NCBI RefSeq assembly: GCF_008710745.1
Contig: NZ_VYSA01000002.1
Coordinates: 310,001 to 374,000 of the forward strand
Source: Microbacterium rhizomatis
GTDB lineage: Bacteria > Actinomycetota > Actinomycetes > Actinomycetales > Microbacteriaceae
DNA: 64,000 bases
Direction: 5' to 3'
Made by a program: the position numbers and the translations under genes. The notes beneath the pieces were generated by a model that made no database searches, was not told where the DNA came from, and saw nothing but the letters and a program-made list of their open reading frames with translations. Positions 8,415 to 17,280 of this stretch are shown here, piece after piece. The first letter of the stretch is position 1, and every line of letters begins with the position of its first letter.

Positions 8415-10007
8415 GTGAGCCTCATCCGCCTGAACGACGTCAGCAAGGACTACGACGGGCGAGTGGTGGTCCGCGACGCGTTCCTGAAGCTCCGCGCGGG
8501 TGACCGCGTCGGGCTGATCGGCAAGAACGGCACGGGCAAGTCCACGATCCTCGAGCTGATCCTCGGGCGACAGGAGCCCACGACCGGCACCGTCGATGTC
8601 ACGCTCGGCACGACGATCGGGTACTTCTCGCAGTTCTCCGAGCTGGACGGCGAGCAGAGCATCCTCGAGCTTCTGAGCGCACACTTCGCCGACGTGCACC
8701 GCACGCAGGCCCGCCTCGATGAGATCGGCCTGCAGTTCGCCGAACCGATGACGGACACCGAGATGAACCGCGTGCTCGCCGAGCAGGGCGAGCTGCTGGA
8801 GGCCATGGATCGCCTCGGCGCCTGGACATACGAGAACACGATCGACACGGTGCTGACCCGGCTGGGCTTCGACGACGAGCGACGCGCGCTGCCGGTCGGC
8901 CGTTTGTCGGGCGGATGGGGAAACCGCGCGGCGCTCGCCCTGCTGCTCATCCAGAACCCCGATGTGCTGCTGCTGGACGAACCGACGAACTTCCTCGATC
9001 TCGAGGGCGTCACGTGGATCGAGGGATGGCTGCAGAACTTCGCGGGTGCCGTGCTGGTCGTCTCGCACGACCGGCAGTTCCTCGACGGCGTGGTCACGCG
9101 CATCGTCGAGATCGAGAACAACCGCCTGCAGGACTACGAAGGCGACTACACCGACTACGTACAGGCGAAGCAGTCGCGGCTCAAGATGCTCGAGAAGCAG
9201 TTCGCCCACGAGGAGGAGCTGCTCGCCTACGAGCAGGCGGCGAGCGCCGCGCGCCGCGAGGCGGCCCGCAACCCGGCGAACGCGATCGCCCGGCGCCTGG
9301 CCGACATCAAGAAGAAGCAGGCACCGCGCCCGATCGACCAGATCATCACCGGTATCTACGAGGGGCTTCGCGTCAGCAACGACCTGCTGACCGTCGAAGG
9401 CCTCGGCAAGGGGTTCGGCGGCGAGCCCTTGTTCGAAGCACTCACCTTCAGCCTGCATCGCGGCGACCGGGTCGCGGTGGTCGGATCCAACGGCTCGGGC
9501 AAGTCGACCCTCCTCGACGTGCTCACCGGCGAGACCGCGCCCGACTCAGGGACGGTGCGATGGGCCAAGGGCGCCCGGTTCGTGTCGTACAACCGGGTGT
9601 TCGCCGAGTTGAACCTCGAAGACACGGTCGGTCATGCGGTGAACGCCTACCCCGACTCGCTCGCGTTCTCGGCGACGAAGAAGAGCGTCGCGCGCTTCCT
9701 CGCGATGCTGCAGTTCTCCGAGGCCGATCTGCAGAAGCGCATCGGCACGCTTTCGGGCGGGCAGCGCGCACGCGTCGCGATCGCCCAGTGCCTGCTGTCC
9801 GGCGCTGCGGTCATCGTGCTCGACGAACCGACCAACCACCTCGACATCACGAGCACGCAGGTCATGGAGCGCGCACTCGCGCACTTCCCGGGCGCGGTGG
9901 TCGTCGTGAGCCACGATCGGTTCTTCATCGACAAGCTCGCCGACCGCCTCCTGATCTTCGACGGCACCCCGCGCGTGCGCGAGACGGCGGCCACCGGAGC
10001 CCTCTGA
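8415..10007 (+). CDS. ABC-F family ATPase (translation factor type)
   Basis: 530 residues, two ABC domains in tandem with no membrane segment, as in ribosome-associated ABC-F proteins. First cassette: Walker A GKNGTGKST, signature LSGGW, Walker B VLLLDEP. Second cassette: GSNGSGKST, LSGGQRARVAIAQ, VIVLDEPTNHLDI. A charged coiled linker (about 245-305, KQSRLKMLEKQF to IKKKQAPRP) is the P-site tRNA interaction region in the family. Whether it serves translation in general or antibiotic protection cannot be decided. The GTG start lies 8 nt after a TAGTCT box, so the mRNA is probably leaderless. Confidence 0.88.
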   Translation: MSLIRLNDVSKDYDGRVVVRDAFLKLRAGDRVGLIGKNGTGKSTILELILGRQEPTTGTVDVTLGTTIGYFSQFSELDGEQSILELLSAHFADVHRTQARLDEIGLQFAEPMTDTEMNRVLAEQGELLEAMDRLGAWTYENTIDTVLTRLGFDDERRALPVGRLSGGWGNRAALALLLIQNPDVLLLDEPTNFLDLEGVTWIEGWLQNFAGAVLVVSHDRQFLDGVVTRIVEIENNRLQDYEGDYTDYVQAKQSRLKMLEKQFAHEEELLAYEQAASAARREAARNPANAIARRLADIKKKQAPRPIDQIITGIYEGLRVSNDLLTVEGLGKGFGGEPLFEALTFSLHRGDRVAVVGSNGSGKSTLLDVLTGETAPDSGTVRWAKGARFVSYNRVFAELNLEDTVGHAVNAYPDSLAFSATKKSVARFLAMLQFSEADLQKRIGTLSGGQRARVAIAQCLLSGAAVIVLDEPTNHLDITSTQVMERALAHFPGAVVVVSHDRFFIDKLADRLLIFDGTPRVRETAATGAL

Positions 10008-10010
10008 CCG

Positions 10011-10127
10011 GTCCCTCCGCTGCACAACGCAGGATCGAGGGCGCGGCGCGGACGGGCCCGTCCCGGAATTCCGCGGAGCCGACCGCGCTGACCCGGGATC
10101 CGTCCTGCGTTGTGCAGCGCGAGGGAC
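10011..10127. repeat. Palindromic intergenic element, family 1 copy 1
   Basis: The inverted arms carry GCACAACGCAGGA (left, 10022-10034) and its complement (10103-10115). They extend outward as GTCCCTC / GAGGGAC with a 1-bp length difference. The centre contains GACGGGCCCGTC and GGAATTCC palindromes. It lies between two convergent genes, has no coding capacity, and shares its arms and the GGAATTCCGCG core with the copy at 38791. Confidence 0.8.
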
Positions 10128-10131
10128 GGAC

Positions 10132-11553
10132 TCAGCGCCTGATCGGGCGAGCGAGGGCGTCGCGCACGGCGGTGGCCAGAGCATCCATCACGTGCGGGGG
10201 GTCCAGGCGACGGGCCGAATCGGATGCCTCGGCCACGAGCCGCGCGTGCTCGCCGGGGTCGCTCAGCACACGCACGAGCGCCGCGACGAGCGCCTCCTCG
10301 TCGCCGTCGGGCACGAGCACGCCGCCCCCGCCGGCGAGTGCCTCGCGCGGCCCGTACCGCACGTCGTAGGCCACCACGGGGCAACCGTGAGCGAGCGCCT
10401 CGGCGAGCGAGAGACCTTGGCCTTCGTACGCGGAGGTGGACAGGAAGACGGATGCCTCGTCCAGCACCGATCCGGGATCAGTCGTGTTTCCGTGCAGCAT
10501 GACGTGGGCCCCGAGCCCGAGATCGTCGATGAGCTGCTGCAGCCGGCCGCGGAGGGCTCCCTCGCCGAAGATGTCGAGTGTCGCCTCGGGCACCGCGGCC
10601 ACCACCCCGGCGAAGGCGCGGATCGCCTGGTCGATGCGCTTGCCCGGGGCGAGCCGGTTGAGCATCGCCACCCGGCCGCGCACGCGCTCGTGGGCGGGGG
10701 TGACGCCATGCGGCGCCGCCACGGCCTGTGGCACCACGACGTGCGCGTCGGCCCCTCCGAACCGCGCGCGCACATCGTCGCGCTGCGCCGTCGTCGGCCA
10801 GAGCACCGCATCGAACCGATCGGCAACGGTGAACCACCGCTGCCAGAGCGCGTTCACCGGTGCGTCAGGCGTGTACGGGGCCTCGAGGTGGCTCGTGTGG
10901 ATCGTGTGCAGCAGCCGGGCGTGCGCGTCGTCCCACCCGACGAGGAGCTCGCCGAGCTGACGCGATTCGCACAGCACCACGACGGGCCGTGACGAGTCCG
11001 AACCTCGCACCTCGGCCACGACGTGGTCGAGCCAGGCGCGGTAGAGGGCACCGAAACCGTCGAGCACACCGATGACCCCACCGTCTGCGGCGTGCACGGC
11101 GACGGGGGCGGTGCTGATGTGCCAGTCGGGGTCGTTCGCGATGACCGGGAGCGAGATGACGGGGCGGCCCTCTGCATCCGCGACCCGGCGGTACTCCAGG
11201 GCCGGGTCGGGGTCACCCGCATGGACGGCGGCGCGCAGCCATTCGGCGGCGCCACCGCGCGGATCGGCCGACTCGTCGAACAGGTTGCGCATGCGATCGA
11301 TATCGAGCAGCAGGTCGCGCCCGGCGAGGACGGCGCGATGCCGGGCATGGTCGGTGATCGAGCCGGGATCGACGGTGAGGAGCAGCGGTCCGCGACCGCC
11401 GTCGACCCCGGCAGCCGCCATCTGCCGTGCGCGGGCGAGCGTCGCGAACGTGTAGCCGCCATCCATGTCGGGGATGAGTCGGCTGGAGAGGATCAGGTAC
11501 TCGGCGTCCGGAAAGGCCGCCATCGGTGTCGCCGTCATCGGTGTCGTCGTCAC
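10132..11553 (-). CDS. GT-B fold glycosyltransferase (family 4, TagE-like)
   Basis: 473 residues. The N-terminal half holds sugar-acceptor type elements (YLILSSRLIPDMDGGYTF, ARARQMAAAGV). The C-terminal GT4 domain shows RVAMLNRLAPGKRIDQAI, ATLDIFGEG, VMLHGNTTDPGSVLDEASVF and the nucleotide-sugar E-x7-E segment in SAYEGQGLSLAEALAHGCPVV. It resembles poly(glycerol-phosphate) glucosyltransferases, so a wall teichoic acid or surface glycan acceptor is plausible but not shown. The GTG at 11553 overlaps the upstream gene's TGA (GTGA), so the two are translationally coupled. Confidence 0.8.
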   Translation of the reverse strand: MTTTPMTATPMAAFPDAEYLILSSRLIPDMDGGYTFATLARARQMAAAGVDGGRGPLLLTVDPGSITDHARHRAVLAGRDLLLDIDRMRNLFDESADPRGGAAEWLRAAVHAGDPDPALEYRRVADAEGRPVISLPVIANDPDWHISTAPVAVHAADGGVIGVLDGFGALYRAWLDHVVAEVRGSDSSRPVVVLCESRQLGELLVGWDDAHARLLHTIHTSHLEAPYTPDAPVNALWQRWFTVADRFDAVLWPTTAQRDDVRARFGGADAHVVVPQAVAAPHGVTPAHERVRGRVAMLNRLAPGKRIDQAIRAFAGVVAAVPEATLDIFGEGALRGRLQQLIDDLGLGAHVMLHGNTTDPGSVLDEASVFLSTSAYEGQGLSLAEALAHGCPVVAYDVRYGPREALAGGGGVLVPDGDEEALVAALVRVLSDPGEHARLVAEASDSARRLDPPHVMDALATAVRDALARPIRR

Positions 11554-11999
11554 GCGCCGTGCGGGAGCACCCGGAAGACAGGGAACCCCGGTGCGATCTC
11601 GAGCAGGCGCTCGTCGGGCGAGTCCTTGTCGACGTTCTCGAAGAACCGGCCGACCTCCCACGCCCAGGCCGTCAGATACGCCCGCAGGATCGGAGGCTTC
11701 TGGTCGTCGGGGATCTCTTCGATCCGGAATTCCTCCACCCGGCGGCCGGCCGTCAGGCGCCCCTCACCCGAGACGCGGATGTTGCGGACCCACTGCGTGT
11801 GACCGCGGGGCGAGACGAGATAGCGCTCCCCCGCGAGCCGGATCGGATTGACCGGCGTCGAGCGCCACTCCCCGCTCGTGCGCCCCCGCACCGAGAGCAC
11901 GCGGCTACCCGCCAGCGGGAGCCCGATCCGGGTCAGCCACCCGACGGCGCGGTTGAAGACGGCGTCCATGGCGGTCGGCTTCAGATAGCGCGTGCTCAC
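11550..11999 (-). CDS. Deazaflavin (F420)-dependent nitroreductase/quinone reductase-like protein
   Basis: 149 residues of the DDN/DUF385 split-barrel family of Actinobacteria. Visible: GRTSGEWRSTPVNPIRLAGERYLVSPRGHTQWVRNIRVSGEGRL in outline (GRTSG at about 40, SPRG and QWVRNIR as cofactor-contact regions), then a C-terminal helix with FFENVDKDSPDERL. Relatives bind F420 or related flavins and reduce quinones or nitro compounds. GTG 11999 is preferred because CAGGAT sits 7 nt upstream; an ATG at 12008 would add three residues. It is coupled to the following glycosyltransferase by a 4-nt overlap. Confidence 0.83.
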   Translation of the reverse strand: MSTRYLKPTAMDAVFNRAVGWLTRIGLPLAGSRVLSVRGRTSGEWRSTPVNPIRLAGERYLVSPRGHTQWVRNIRVSGEGRLTAGRRVEEFRIEEIPDDQKPPILRAYLTAWAWEVGRFFENVDKDSPDERLLEIAPGFPVFRVLPHGA

Positions 12000-12078
12000 G
12001 TGTCCCATCCTGCCCCACGGCGCTGATTCGTACATGACCTCGACCCGACGCGGCGCGGCTCGACACGCGGCGACGATA

Positions 12079-12143
12079 CGACGTCGTCGTGTCGAGGGAC
12101 GGCGTGCTCGTGGTGCGGCACGAGAACGAGATCGGATCGACGA
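12079..12143 (+). repeat. 65-bp duplicated segment, acceptor copy
   Basis: Perfect 65-bp match to the coding strand of the glycerophosphodiesterase gene (3033-3097). Identity stops abruptly at both ends (A versus C upstream, T versus C downstream). Here it is joined in frame to the remnant of an unrelated amidase gene. Confidence 0.9.
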
Positions 12144-12580
12144 TGCCTCGGCTCACCGCCGCGAACCCCGCTCCGGTCACGGTCAACGGCGTCGAGTTCG
12201 CACCGCTCTCGCAGGGTCAGGGCTTCGTCGGCCTCCCCGGAGACTCCGGGAGCGCGGGTCGCTACCTCCGCGCGACGGCGTACGTGATGACCCTGAAACC
12301 GGCGGCGGATGCCGACAACCTCGAGCAGCTCAGCCTGCACGCGCTCAACAACTTCGACATTCCCATCGGCATGATGAGCGGAGTCAGCGGCACCGGTCTC
12401 GAACAGGACGATCAAACCAAGTGGTCGAGCATCGCCAGCCTGACCGCTGGGCGCTACATCGTGCGGACGCAGGCGAACCCCACGCCCATGGCCGTCAACC
12501 TCGCGGCCACCGACTTCACCGGCGCTGCTCCCCGGCAGGTCGACCTTGCACCGGGCGCGTTTCAGATGATCACCGTCTGA
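12089..12580 (+). pseudogene. Remnant of a choloylglycine hydrolase/penicillin V acylase family gene fused to a glycerophosphodiesterase fragment
   Basis: The frame runs 163 codons from GTG 12089. The first 18 codons (MSRDGVLVVRHENEIGST) come from the duplicated glycerophosphodiesterase segment. The rest matches only the C-terminal part of linear-amide C-N hydrolases: GQGFVGLPGDSGSAGRYLRA, LHALNNFDIPIGM, TKWSSIASL, then a closing beta region. The family is usually about 330-350 residues and needs an N-terminal catalytic Cys, which is missing together with roughly the first 200 residues. No activity is expected. A hairpin (12589-12604) follows. The whole is best read as a recombination scar. 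Confidence 0.75.
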
Positions 12581-12615
12581 CGACTTCGCCCGGCCATCGC
12601 CGGGTGTCGCGGGGG

Positions 12616-12644
12616 TGGCAGCACATCCAGCATTCTGATATATT
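12616..12644 (+). promoter_or_regulatory. Possible promoter of the secreted orphan gene
   Basis: TATATT at 12639-12644 sits in an AT-rich patch unusual for this window; a weak -35 (TGGCAG, 12616-12621) is 17 bp upstream. An AAAGGA ribosome site follows at 12654, before ATG 12669. Confidence 0.35.
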
Positions 12645-12668
12645 AGTCAGGTAAAGGATGGAGTCGTC

Positions 12669-13100
12669 ATGATTCACAGAGTTCTCTTTGCTCGATGGGG
12701 GGCCGGCGCGCTCATCGCTGCCGTGCTCATCGGCGGACTGCCTGTGGCCGCGACCGCCGCACCCACGAGCGAGGGTGCCCAGGCCGCGGTCGAATACACG
12801 GTGGAAGGCGAGAAGTACTACCTCAACAAGTGGGATGAAGTGCGATTCCCGAAGGTGTTCTGCCCTGTTGCCGCCCCGTACCTGAACAAGACGAGGTACA
12901 ACGATAAAAGCGGGTGGCGCCTCCCACTCGGTGTCGAGATCCGGACCGGAGGCAAGGGAATAGACGCCAATGTCGACGCGATCGCAAATGACGGGGGAGC
13001 GTGGGTTGGTGCGGGGGCCGGGCTATCCTCCGCGAAGAACTACGGATCCAAGAGAAACTGGGTCCAGGTGACGCTTCACTGCACGGCCTCTCCCTCCTGA
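12669..13100 (+). CDS. Secreted protein of unknown function
   Basis: 143 residues, not recognised. A classical signal peptide (positive MIHRVLFARW, hydrophobic core, cleavage near ATA-APT at about 31) leaves a mature protein of about 110 residues. It is rich in Lys, Tyr, Asn and Gly (EKYYLNKWDEV, NKTRYNDKSGW) and has two Cys residues (in FCPV and LHCT) that could form a disulfide. Codon and base use are less GC-biased than in the neighbours (ACA, AAT, GGG, ATA codons). It sits between an amidase remnant and guaA, which suggests acquired DNA. A secreted effector or small toxin-like protein is only a guess. Confidence 0.6.
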   Translation: MIHRVLFARWGAGALIAAVLIGGLPVAATAAPTSEGAQAAVEYTVEGEKYYLNKWDEVRFPKVFCPVAAPYLNKTRYNDKSGWRLPLGVEIRTGGKGIDANVDAIANDGGAWVGAGAGLSSAKNYGSKRNWVQVTLHCTASPS

Positions 13101-13110
13101 CAACGGTGCG

Positions 13111-14694
13111 TCACTCCCACTCGATGGTGCCCGGCGGCTTGCTCGTCACGTCGAGCACCACACGGTTGACCTCGCGCACCTCGTTCGTGATGCGGTTCGA
13201 GATCCGGGCCAGCACGTCATAGGGCAGCCGCGTCCAGTCCGCTGTCATCGCGTCTTCCGACGAGACCGGGCGCAGCACGATCGGGTGACCGTACGTGCGG
13301 CCATCGCCCTGCACGCCGACGGACCGGACTCCGGCCAGCAGCACCACGGGGCACTGCCAGATCTCGGCATCCAATCCGGCGCGGGTCAGCTCCTCGCGAG
13401 CGATGGCGTCGGCTTCACGCAGAATCTCGAGGTTGTCAGCGGTGACCTCACCCACGATCCGGATGCCGAGGCCCGGCCCCGGAAACGGCTGCCGGCCGAC
13501 GATCACCTCGGGCAGGCCCAGCTCACGGCCGATCGCACGCACCTCGTCCTTGAACAGGGTGCGGAGGGGCTCGACGAGCTCGAATTGCAGGTCTTCGGGA
13601 AGACCGCCGACGTTGTGATGCGACTTGATGTTCGCGGTGCCGGTGCCGCCGCCGGACTCGACGACGTCCGGGTACAGCGTGCCCTGCACGAGGAAGCGGA
13701 TCGGCTCGCCGTCGGCTGCCGCCTCGGCGACGAGGGCCTTCTCGGCGGCCTCGAACGTGCGAATGAACTCGCGGCCGATGATCTTGCGCTTCTGCTCGGG
13801 GTCGCTGACGCCGGCCAGGGCGGTCAGGAACTGCTCTCGTGCGTCGACCGTGACGAGGCGGACACCGGTCGAGGCCACGTAGTCGTTCTCGACCTGCTCA
13901 CGCTCGTTCTTGCGCAGCAGACCGTGGTCGACGAAGATGCACACCAGCTGGTCGCCGACTGCCTCGTGGACGAGGGCGGCCGCCACGGCAGAGTCGACCC
14001 CGCCCGACAGGCCGCAGATCACCCGACCCGAGCCGACCTGCTCGCGGATACGCGCCACCTGCTCGGCGATGACGTTGCCCGAGTTCCAGTCGGCGGCGAG
14101 CCCCGCCCCCTGGTGCAGGAAGTTCTCGATCACGCGCTGGCCGAAGTCGGTGTGCTTGACCTCGGGATGCCACTGCACGCCGTAGAGGCGACGCTCATCG
14201 TCACCGAAAGCGGCCACGGGCGTGGCCGGCGTCGACGCCAGCACGGTGAAGCCCTCGGGCGCCTTGGAGACCTGGTCGCCGTGGCTCATCCAGACGTTCT
14301 GGGCGGGCGGCTGGCCGCCCAGCAGCGTGCCCCCGTCACCGGTGAGCTCAGCGTCCGTCGCCCCGTATTCGCGCAGGCCCGTGTTCGCCACTTCGCCGCC
14401 GAGCTGCTGGGCCATCACCTGGAACCCGTAGCAGATGCCGAGCGTGGGGAGTCCGAGCTCGAGCACGCCGGGGTCGAGGGTGGGCGCGCCCGGTTCATAG
14501 ACCGATGACGGCCCGCCGGAGAGGATGATGCCGACCGGGTTGCGGGCCGCGATGTCGGCAGCAGTGGCCGTGTGCGGCACGATCTCGCTGTACACGCCGG
14601 CTTCGCGCACGCGCCGCGCGATCAGCTGCGCGTACTGCGCGCCGAAGTCGACGACGAGAACGGGGCGCTGGTCGGTCTCGGTATGGTCGGTCAA
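13111..14694 (-). CDS. guaA: GMP synthase (glutamine-hydrolysing)
   Basis: 527 residues converting XMP to GMP with glutamine and ATP. The class I amidotransferase domain has [17 protein letters not shown], the nucleophile segment LGICYGFQ and WHPEV. The PP-loop ATPase has [14 protein letters not shown]. The C-terminal dimerisation domain ends in the typical KPPGTIEWE. The start is TTG 14694, which overlaps the upstream stop as TTGA; frame opened further upstream is antisense-free filler over another gene. It heads towards the accessory patch, and together with guaB3 and guaB in this window covers guanine nucleotide synthesis. Confidence 0.96.
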   Translation of the reverse strand: MTDHTETDQRPVLVVDFGAQYAQLIARRVREAGVYSEIVPHTATAADIAARNPVGIILSGGPSSVYEPGAPTLDPGVLELGLPTLGICYGFQVMAQQLGGEVANTGLREYGATDAELTGDGGTLLGGQPPAQNVWMSHGDQVSKAPEGFTVLASTPATPVAAFGDDERRLYGVQWHPEVKHTDFGQRVIENFLHQGAGLAADWNSGNVIAEQVARIREQVGSGRVICGLSGGVDSAVAAALVHEAVGDQLVCIFVDHGLLRKNEREQVENDYVASTGVRLVTVDAREQFLTALAGVSDPEQKRKIIGREFIRTFEAAEKALVAEAAADGEPIRFLVQGTLYPDVVESGGGTGTANIKSHHNVGGLPEDLQFELVEPLRTLFKDEVRAIGRELGLPEVIVGRQPFPGPGLGIRIVGEVTADNLEILREADAIAREELTRAGLDAEIWQCPVVLLAGVRSVGVQGDGRTYGHPIVLRPVSSEDAMTADWTRLPYDVLARISNRITNEVREVNRVVLDVTSKPPGTIEWE

Positions 14695-15206
14695 CGCTGG
14701 TTCTCCGTGCTTGTCGTCGTGGGGATCGCGTGGGTCAGTGCGGAGTGTTCCGCGTGGCTGTGCAGCTCTGCCGCCTCGCGCTCGGCGAGGTAGCGCTTCA
14801 CATCGTGGGCGACCCGGGCCTCCATGAAGAACGACAGCAGCGGGACGATGCCACCCGCCGCGAGCAGCAGGAAGCGCGCGAAGTGCCAGCGCATGAGGCT
14901 CCAGATGCGGAAGCACGAGAACAGGTACACGACGTAGAACCAGCCGTGCACGATGAGGATGCCGAGTGAGAGATTGACGCCATCTCCCGTGGAGACCATT
15001 CCCTCGGGACCCTCGACGACCGGCGCGAACCACAGGAATCCGCCTGACCCGCCGAGGAACAGCTCGACGTGCAGCGGGGTGTACTTCAAAACCATCTCGG
15101 TGCACAGCAGAAGCAGACCGACGCCGGTGATGACCGAGCAGATCTGGTAGAACTTCAGCGCACCGCGGATGGCCGGGAACGAGGCGAGTTTCGGGGCGCG
15201 GGCCAT
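14691..15206 (-). CDS. DUF3817 integral membrane protein
   Basis: 171 residues. The sequence has the family layout: a basic start ([11 protein letters not shown]), [24 protein letters not shown] as helix 1, then [22 protein letters not shown] and [22 protein letters not shown], and a charged cytoplasmic tail. The function is unknown; the domain occurs next to guaA across Actinobacteria. The ATG at 15206 lies 7 nt after a TAGACT box, pointing to a leaderless start. The stop overlaps the guaA start codon. Confidence 0.87.
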   Translation of the reverse strand: MARAPKLASFPAIRGALKFYQICSVITGVGLLLLCTEMVLKYTPLHVELFLGGSGGFLWFAPVVEGPEGMVSTGDGVNLSLGILIVHGWFYVVYLFSCFRIWSLMRWHFARFLLLAAGGIVPLLSFFMEARVAHDVKRYLAEREAAELHSHAEHSALTHAIPTTTSTENQR

Positions 15207-15216
15207 GCCACCCAGT

Positions 15217-16116
15217 CTACCCGCGGCTTTCCGCGCCCTCGCCCGAGGATGCCGCGTCCGCCGCATCCTCGATCTCTTCCACTTCGCGCTCCCAGGCGTC
15301 GCGCCCCAACCGGTACCAGAGATAGAACGCGAAGCCCGCGAAGACCGCCCACTCCGCGGCGTAGAAGATGTTGAGCCAGTTGACGGTCGACCCCGTCGGC
15401 GGAGGCGGAGAGGCGATGTCGGCGAGCGGCTGGGGCGCGACCTGCGACGCGAGGTAGGGGCGGTACACGCTGAGCCCGGCGACGTCGTGCCACTGCCCGA
15501 GGAGAGCGGCCGGCGACATGCTCGTCATCGTCTGCGGGTCGATGTCATGCCGCGGGAGGGCCGGACCTTCGTCGGAGATGATCCGGCCGACGACCTCTAC
15601 CGGGTTCTGCGCGGCATCGGGGGCCGAGGCCTCCCGCTGCAGGCCGTCGATCGCGGTGTGCGCGACATCCAGGTTCGGCGCCCACCCGATCGCGACGGCG
15701 ATCGATGTGGGTCCGGTGCTGCTCGCATCGGGCGTGACGCGCAGCTGGCCGGTCACCCAGTAACCCTCGGTGCCGTTGTTGAAGCGCGAGCCGACGACGA
15801 GGAAGTCCCCGGGCACCCACGTGCCGGTGACCGTCACGCGCTGGCCGACGAGCGGCTCGGGCAGATACGCGCCCGGCGCCACGACATCGGCGATGGGCTC
15901 GACCTGCTCGGTGGCTCCTGGCGGGGTCGGGTCGGTCTGGAGGGCGCGGCCGAGCTGCCACTGACCGAGCCACGCGAACACTCCCGCGACCACGAGGCAG
16001 AGCGCCAGCATCCCGAGCCATCGCGGCCGCAGCAGCACCTCGCGCAGCGTCGGCGGGAACACCGGCAGACCCGAGGTCGCCGCGCCCGTCGAGGCGTCGA
16101 GGTCTGCGGGGGTCAT
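15217..16116 (-). CDS. SURF1 family cytochrome oxidase assembly protein
   Basis: 299 residues. Two membrane helices bracket a large external loop, as in SURF1: LGMLALCLVVAGVFAWLGQWQ near 34-54 and FYAAEWAVFAGFAFYLWYR near 247-265. The conserved first-helix WQLGR and the YWVTGQL, GWAP and VVGRIIS loop segments are visible. SURF1 helps insert haem a into cytochrome c oxidase. Its ATG overlaps the guaB3 stop (ATGA), so guaB3 and this gene form one unit. The acidic C-terminal tail is not conserved in the family. Confidence 0.9.
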   Translation of the reverse strand: MTPADLDASTGAATSGLPVFPPTLREVLLRPRWLGMLALCLVVAGVFAWLGQWQLGRALQTDPTPPGATEQVEPIADVVAPGAYLPEPLVGQRVTVTGTWVPGDFLVVGSRFNNGTEGYWVTGQLRVTPDASSTGPTSIAVAIGWAPNLDVAHTAIDGLQREASAPDAAQNPVEVVGRIISDEGPALPRHDIDPQTMTSMSPAALLGQWHDVAGLSVYRPYLASQVAPQPLADIASPPPPTGSTVNWLNIFYAAEWAVFAGFAFYLWYRLGRDAWEREVEEIEDAADAASSGEGAESRG

Positions 16117-17237
16117 GTCGTGCTGTAGGGCGCGACGACGACTTCGACCCGCTGGAACTCTTTGAGGTCGGAGTAGCCGGTCGTGGCCATCGACTTCTTG
16201 AGTGCGCCGATCAGGTTGGCCGTGCCGTCGGCGACCGGCGCCGGACCGTAGAGGATGCCCTCGAGCGGTGCGACCTGGTCTACCCGGACGCGCCTGCCGC
16301 GCGGGAGCTGCGGGTGGTGCGACTCGGGTCCCCAGTGGTAGCCGAGACCAGGGGCGTCGGTCGCGCGTGCGAGCGCGACGCCGAGCATGACCGCATCCGC
16401 TCCCATCGCGAGCGCTTTGACGATGTCACCCGAGGTGCCCACGCCGCCGTCGGCGATGACGTGCACGTACCGGCCGCCCGACTCGTCGAGATAGTCGCGC
16501 CGCGCGCCCGCGACATCGGCGACCGCGGTGGCCATCGGCGCATGCAGGCCGAGGGTGGCACGAGTGGTGGATGCTGCTCCCCCGCCGAATCCGACGAGGA
16601 CGCCTGCGGCGCCCGTGCGCATGAGGTGCAGCGCTGCGGTGTAGGTGGCGGCGCCGCCGACGATCACCGGCACGTCGAGGTCGTAGATGAACTTCTTGAG
16701 GTTGAGCGGCTGATCCACCGACGAGACGTGCTCGGCCGAGACCGTGGTGCCGCGGATCACGAAGAGGTCGACGCCCGCGGCGACGACGGTCTCGTAGAGC
16801 TCCTGCGTGCGCTGCGGCGTGAGGGCACCGGCGACGGTGACGCCGGCGGCGCGGATCTCGGCGAGGCGGTCGCGAACCAGCTCGGGCTTGATCGGCTCGG
16901 AGTACAGCTCCTGCATCCGCCGTGTGGCTGCGGCCTTCTCGAGGCCGGCGATCTCGGCCAGCAGCGGCGTGGGGTCGTCGTACCGGGTCCACAAGCCTTC
17001 GAGGTCGAGCACGCCCAGACCGCCGAGCTGTCCGAGCATGATGGCCGTGCGGGGGCTGACCACCGAGTCCATCGGGGCGCCGATGACGGGGATCGCGAAC
17101 GAGAAGGCGTCGATCGTCCATGCGGTCGAGACGTCTTCCGGGTTGCGCGTGCGCCGCGACGGGACGACGGCGATGTCGTCGAAGGTATAGGCGCGGCGGG
17201 CGCGTTTGGCGCGTCCGACCTCGATCTCCATGCTCAC
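16113..17237 (-). CDS. guaB3: GuaB3 family IMP dehydrogenase-related protein
   Basis: 374 residues, the short actinobacterial GuaB3 type without CBS domains. Landmarks: YTFDDIAVVPSRRTRNPEDV, VIGAPMDSVVSPRTA, GGLGVLDLEG, VIVGGAATYTAAL, HVIADGGVGTSGDIVKALAMGADAVMLG and GALKKSMATTGYSDLKEFQ. In the loop where IMP dehydrogenases have GSICTTR this protein has GGAASTTR, without the catalytic Cys, as in other GuaB3 proteins. Its reaction is therefore less certain than that of GuaB. The GTG at 17237 is favoured over ATG 17231 because a TAGGCT box ends 6 nt before it. Confidence 0.9.
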   Translation of the reverse strand: MSMEIEVGRAKRARRAYTFDDIAVVPSRRTRNPEDVSTAWTIDAFSFAIPVIGAPMDSVVSPRTAIMLGQLGGLGVLDLEGLWTRYDDPTPLLAEIAGLEKAAATRRMQELYSEPIKPELVRDRLAEIRAAGVTVAGALTPQRTQELYETVVAAGVDLFVIRGTTVSAEHVSSVDQPLNLKKFIYDLDVPVIVGGAATYTAALHLMRTGAAGVLVGFGGGAASTTRATLGLHAPMATAVADVAGARRDYLDESGGRYVHVIADGGVGTSGDIVKALAMGADAVMLGVALARATDAPGLGYHWGPESHHPQLPRGRRVRVDQVAPLEGILYGPAPVADGTANLIGALKKSMATTGYSDLKEFQRVEVVVAPYSTT

Positions 17238-17280
17238 CCGACCAGCCTACCCGTGCGGGTCCGACAAGCCGGCTGTTCGC

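Noticed and set aside
10011..10127. Family 1 element as an insertion sequence
   Set aside because: Too short for a transposase and no target-site duplication could be recognised.
13111..15105. Longer guaA reading frame starting about 410 bp upstream
   Set aside because: The extra codons overlap the DUF3817 gene in another frame and lack any GuaA character; TTG 14694 with a TTGA overlap fits.
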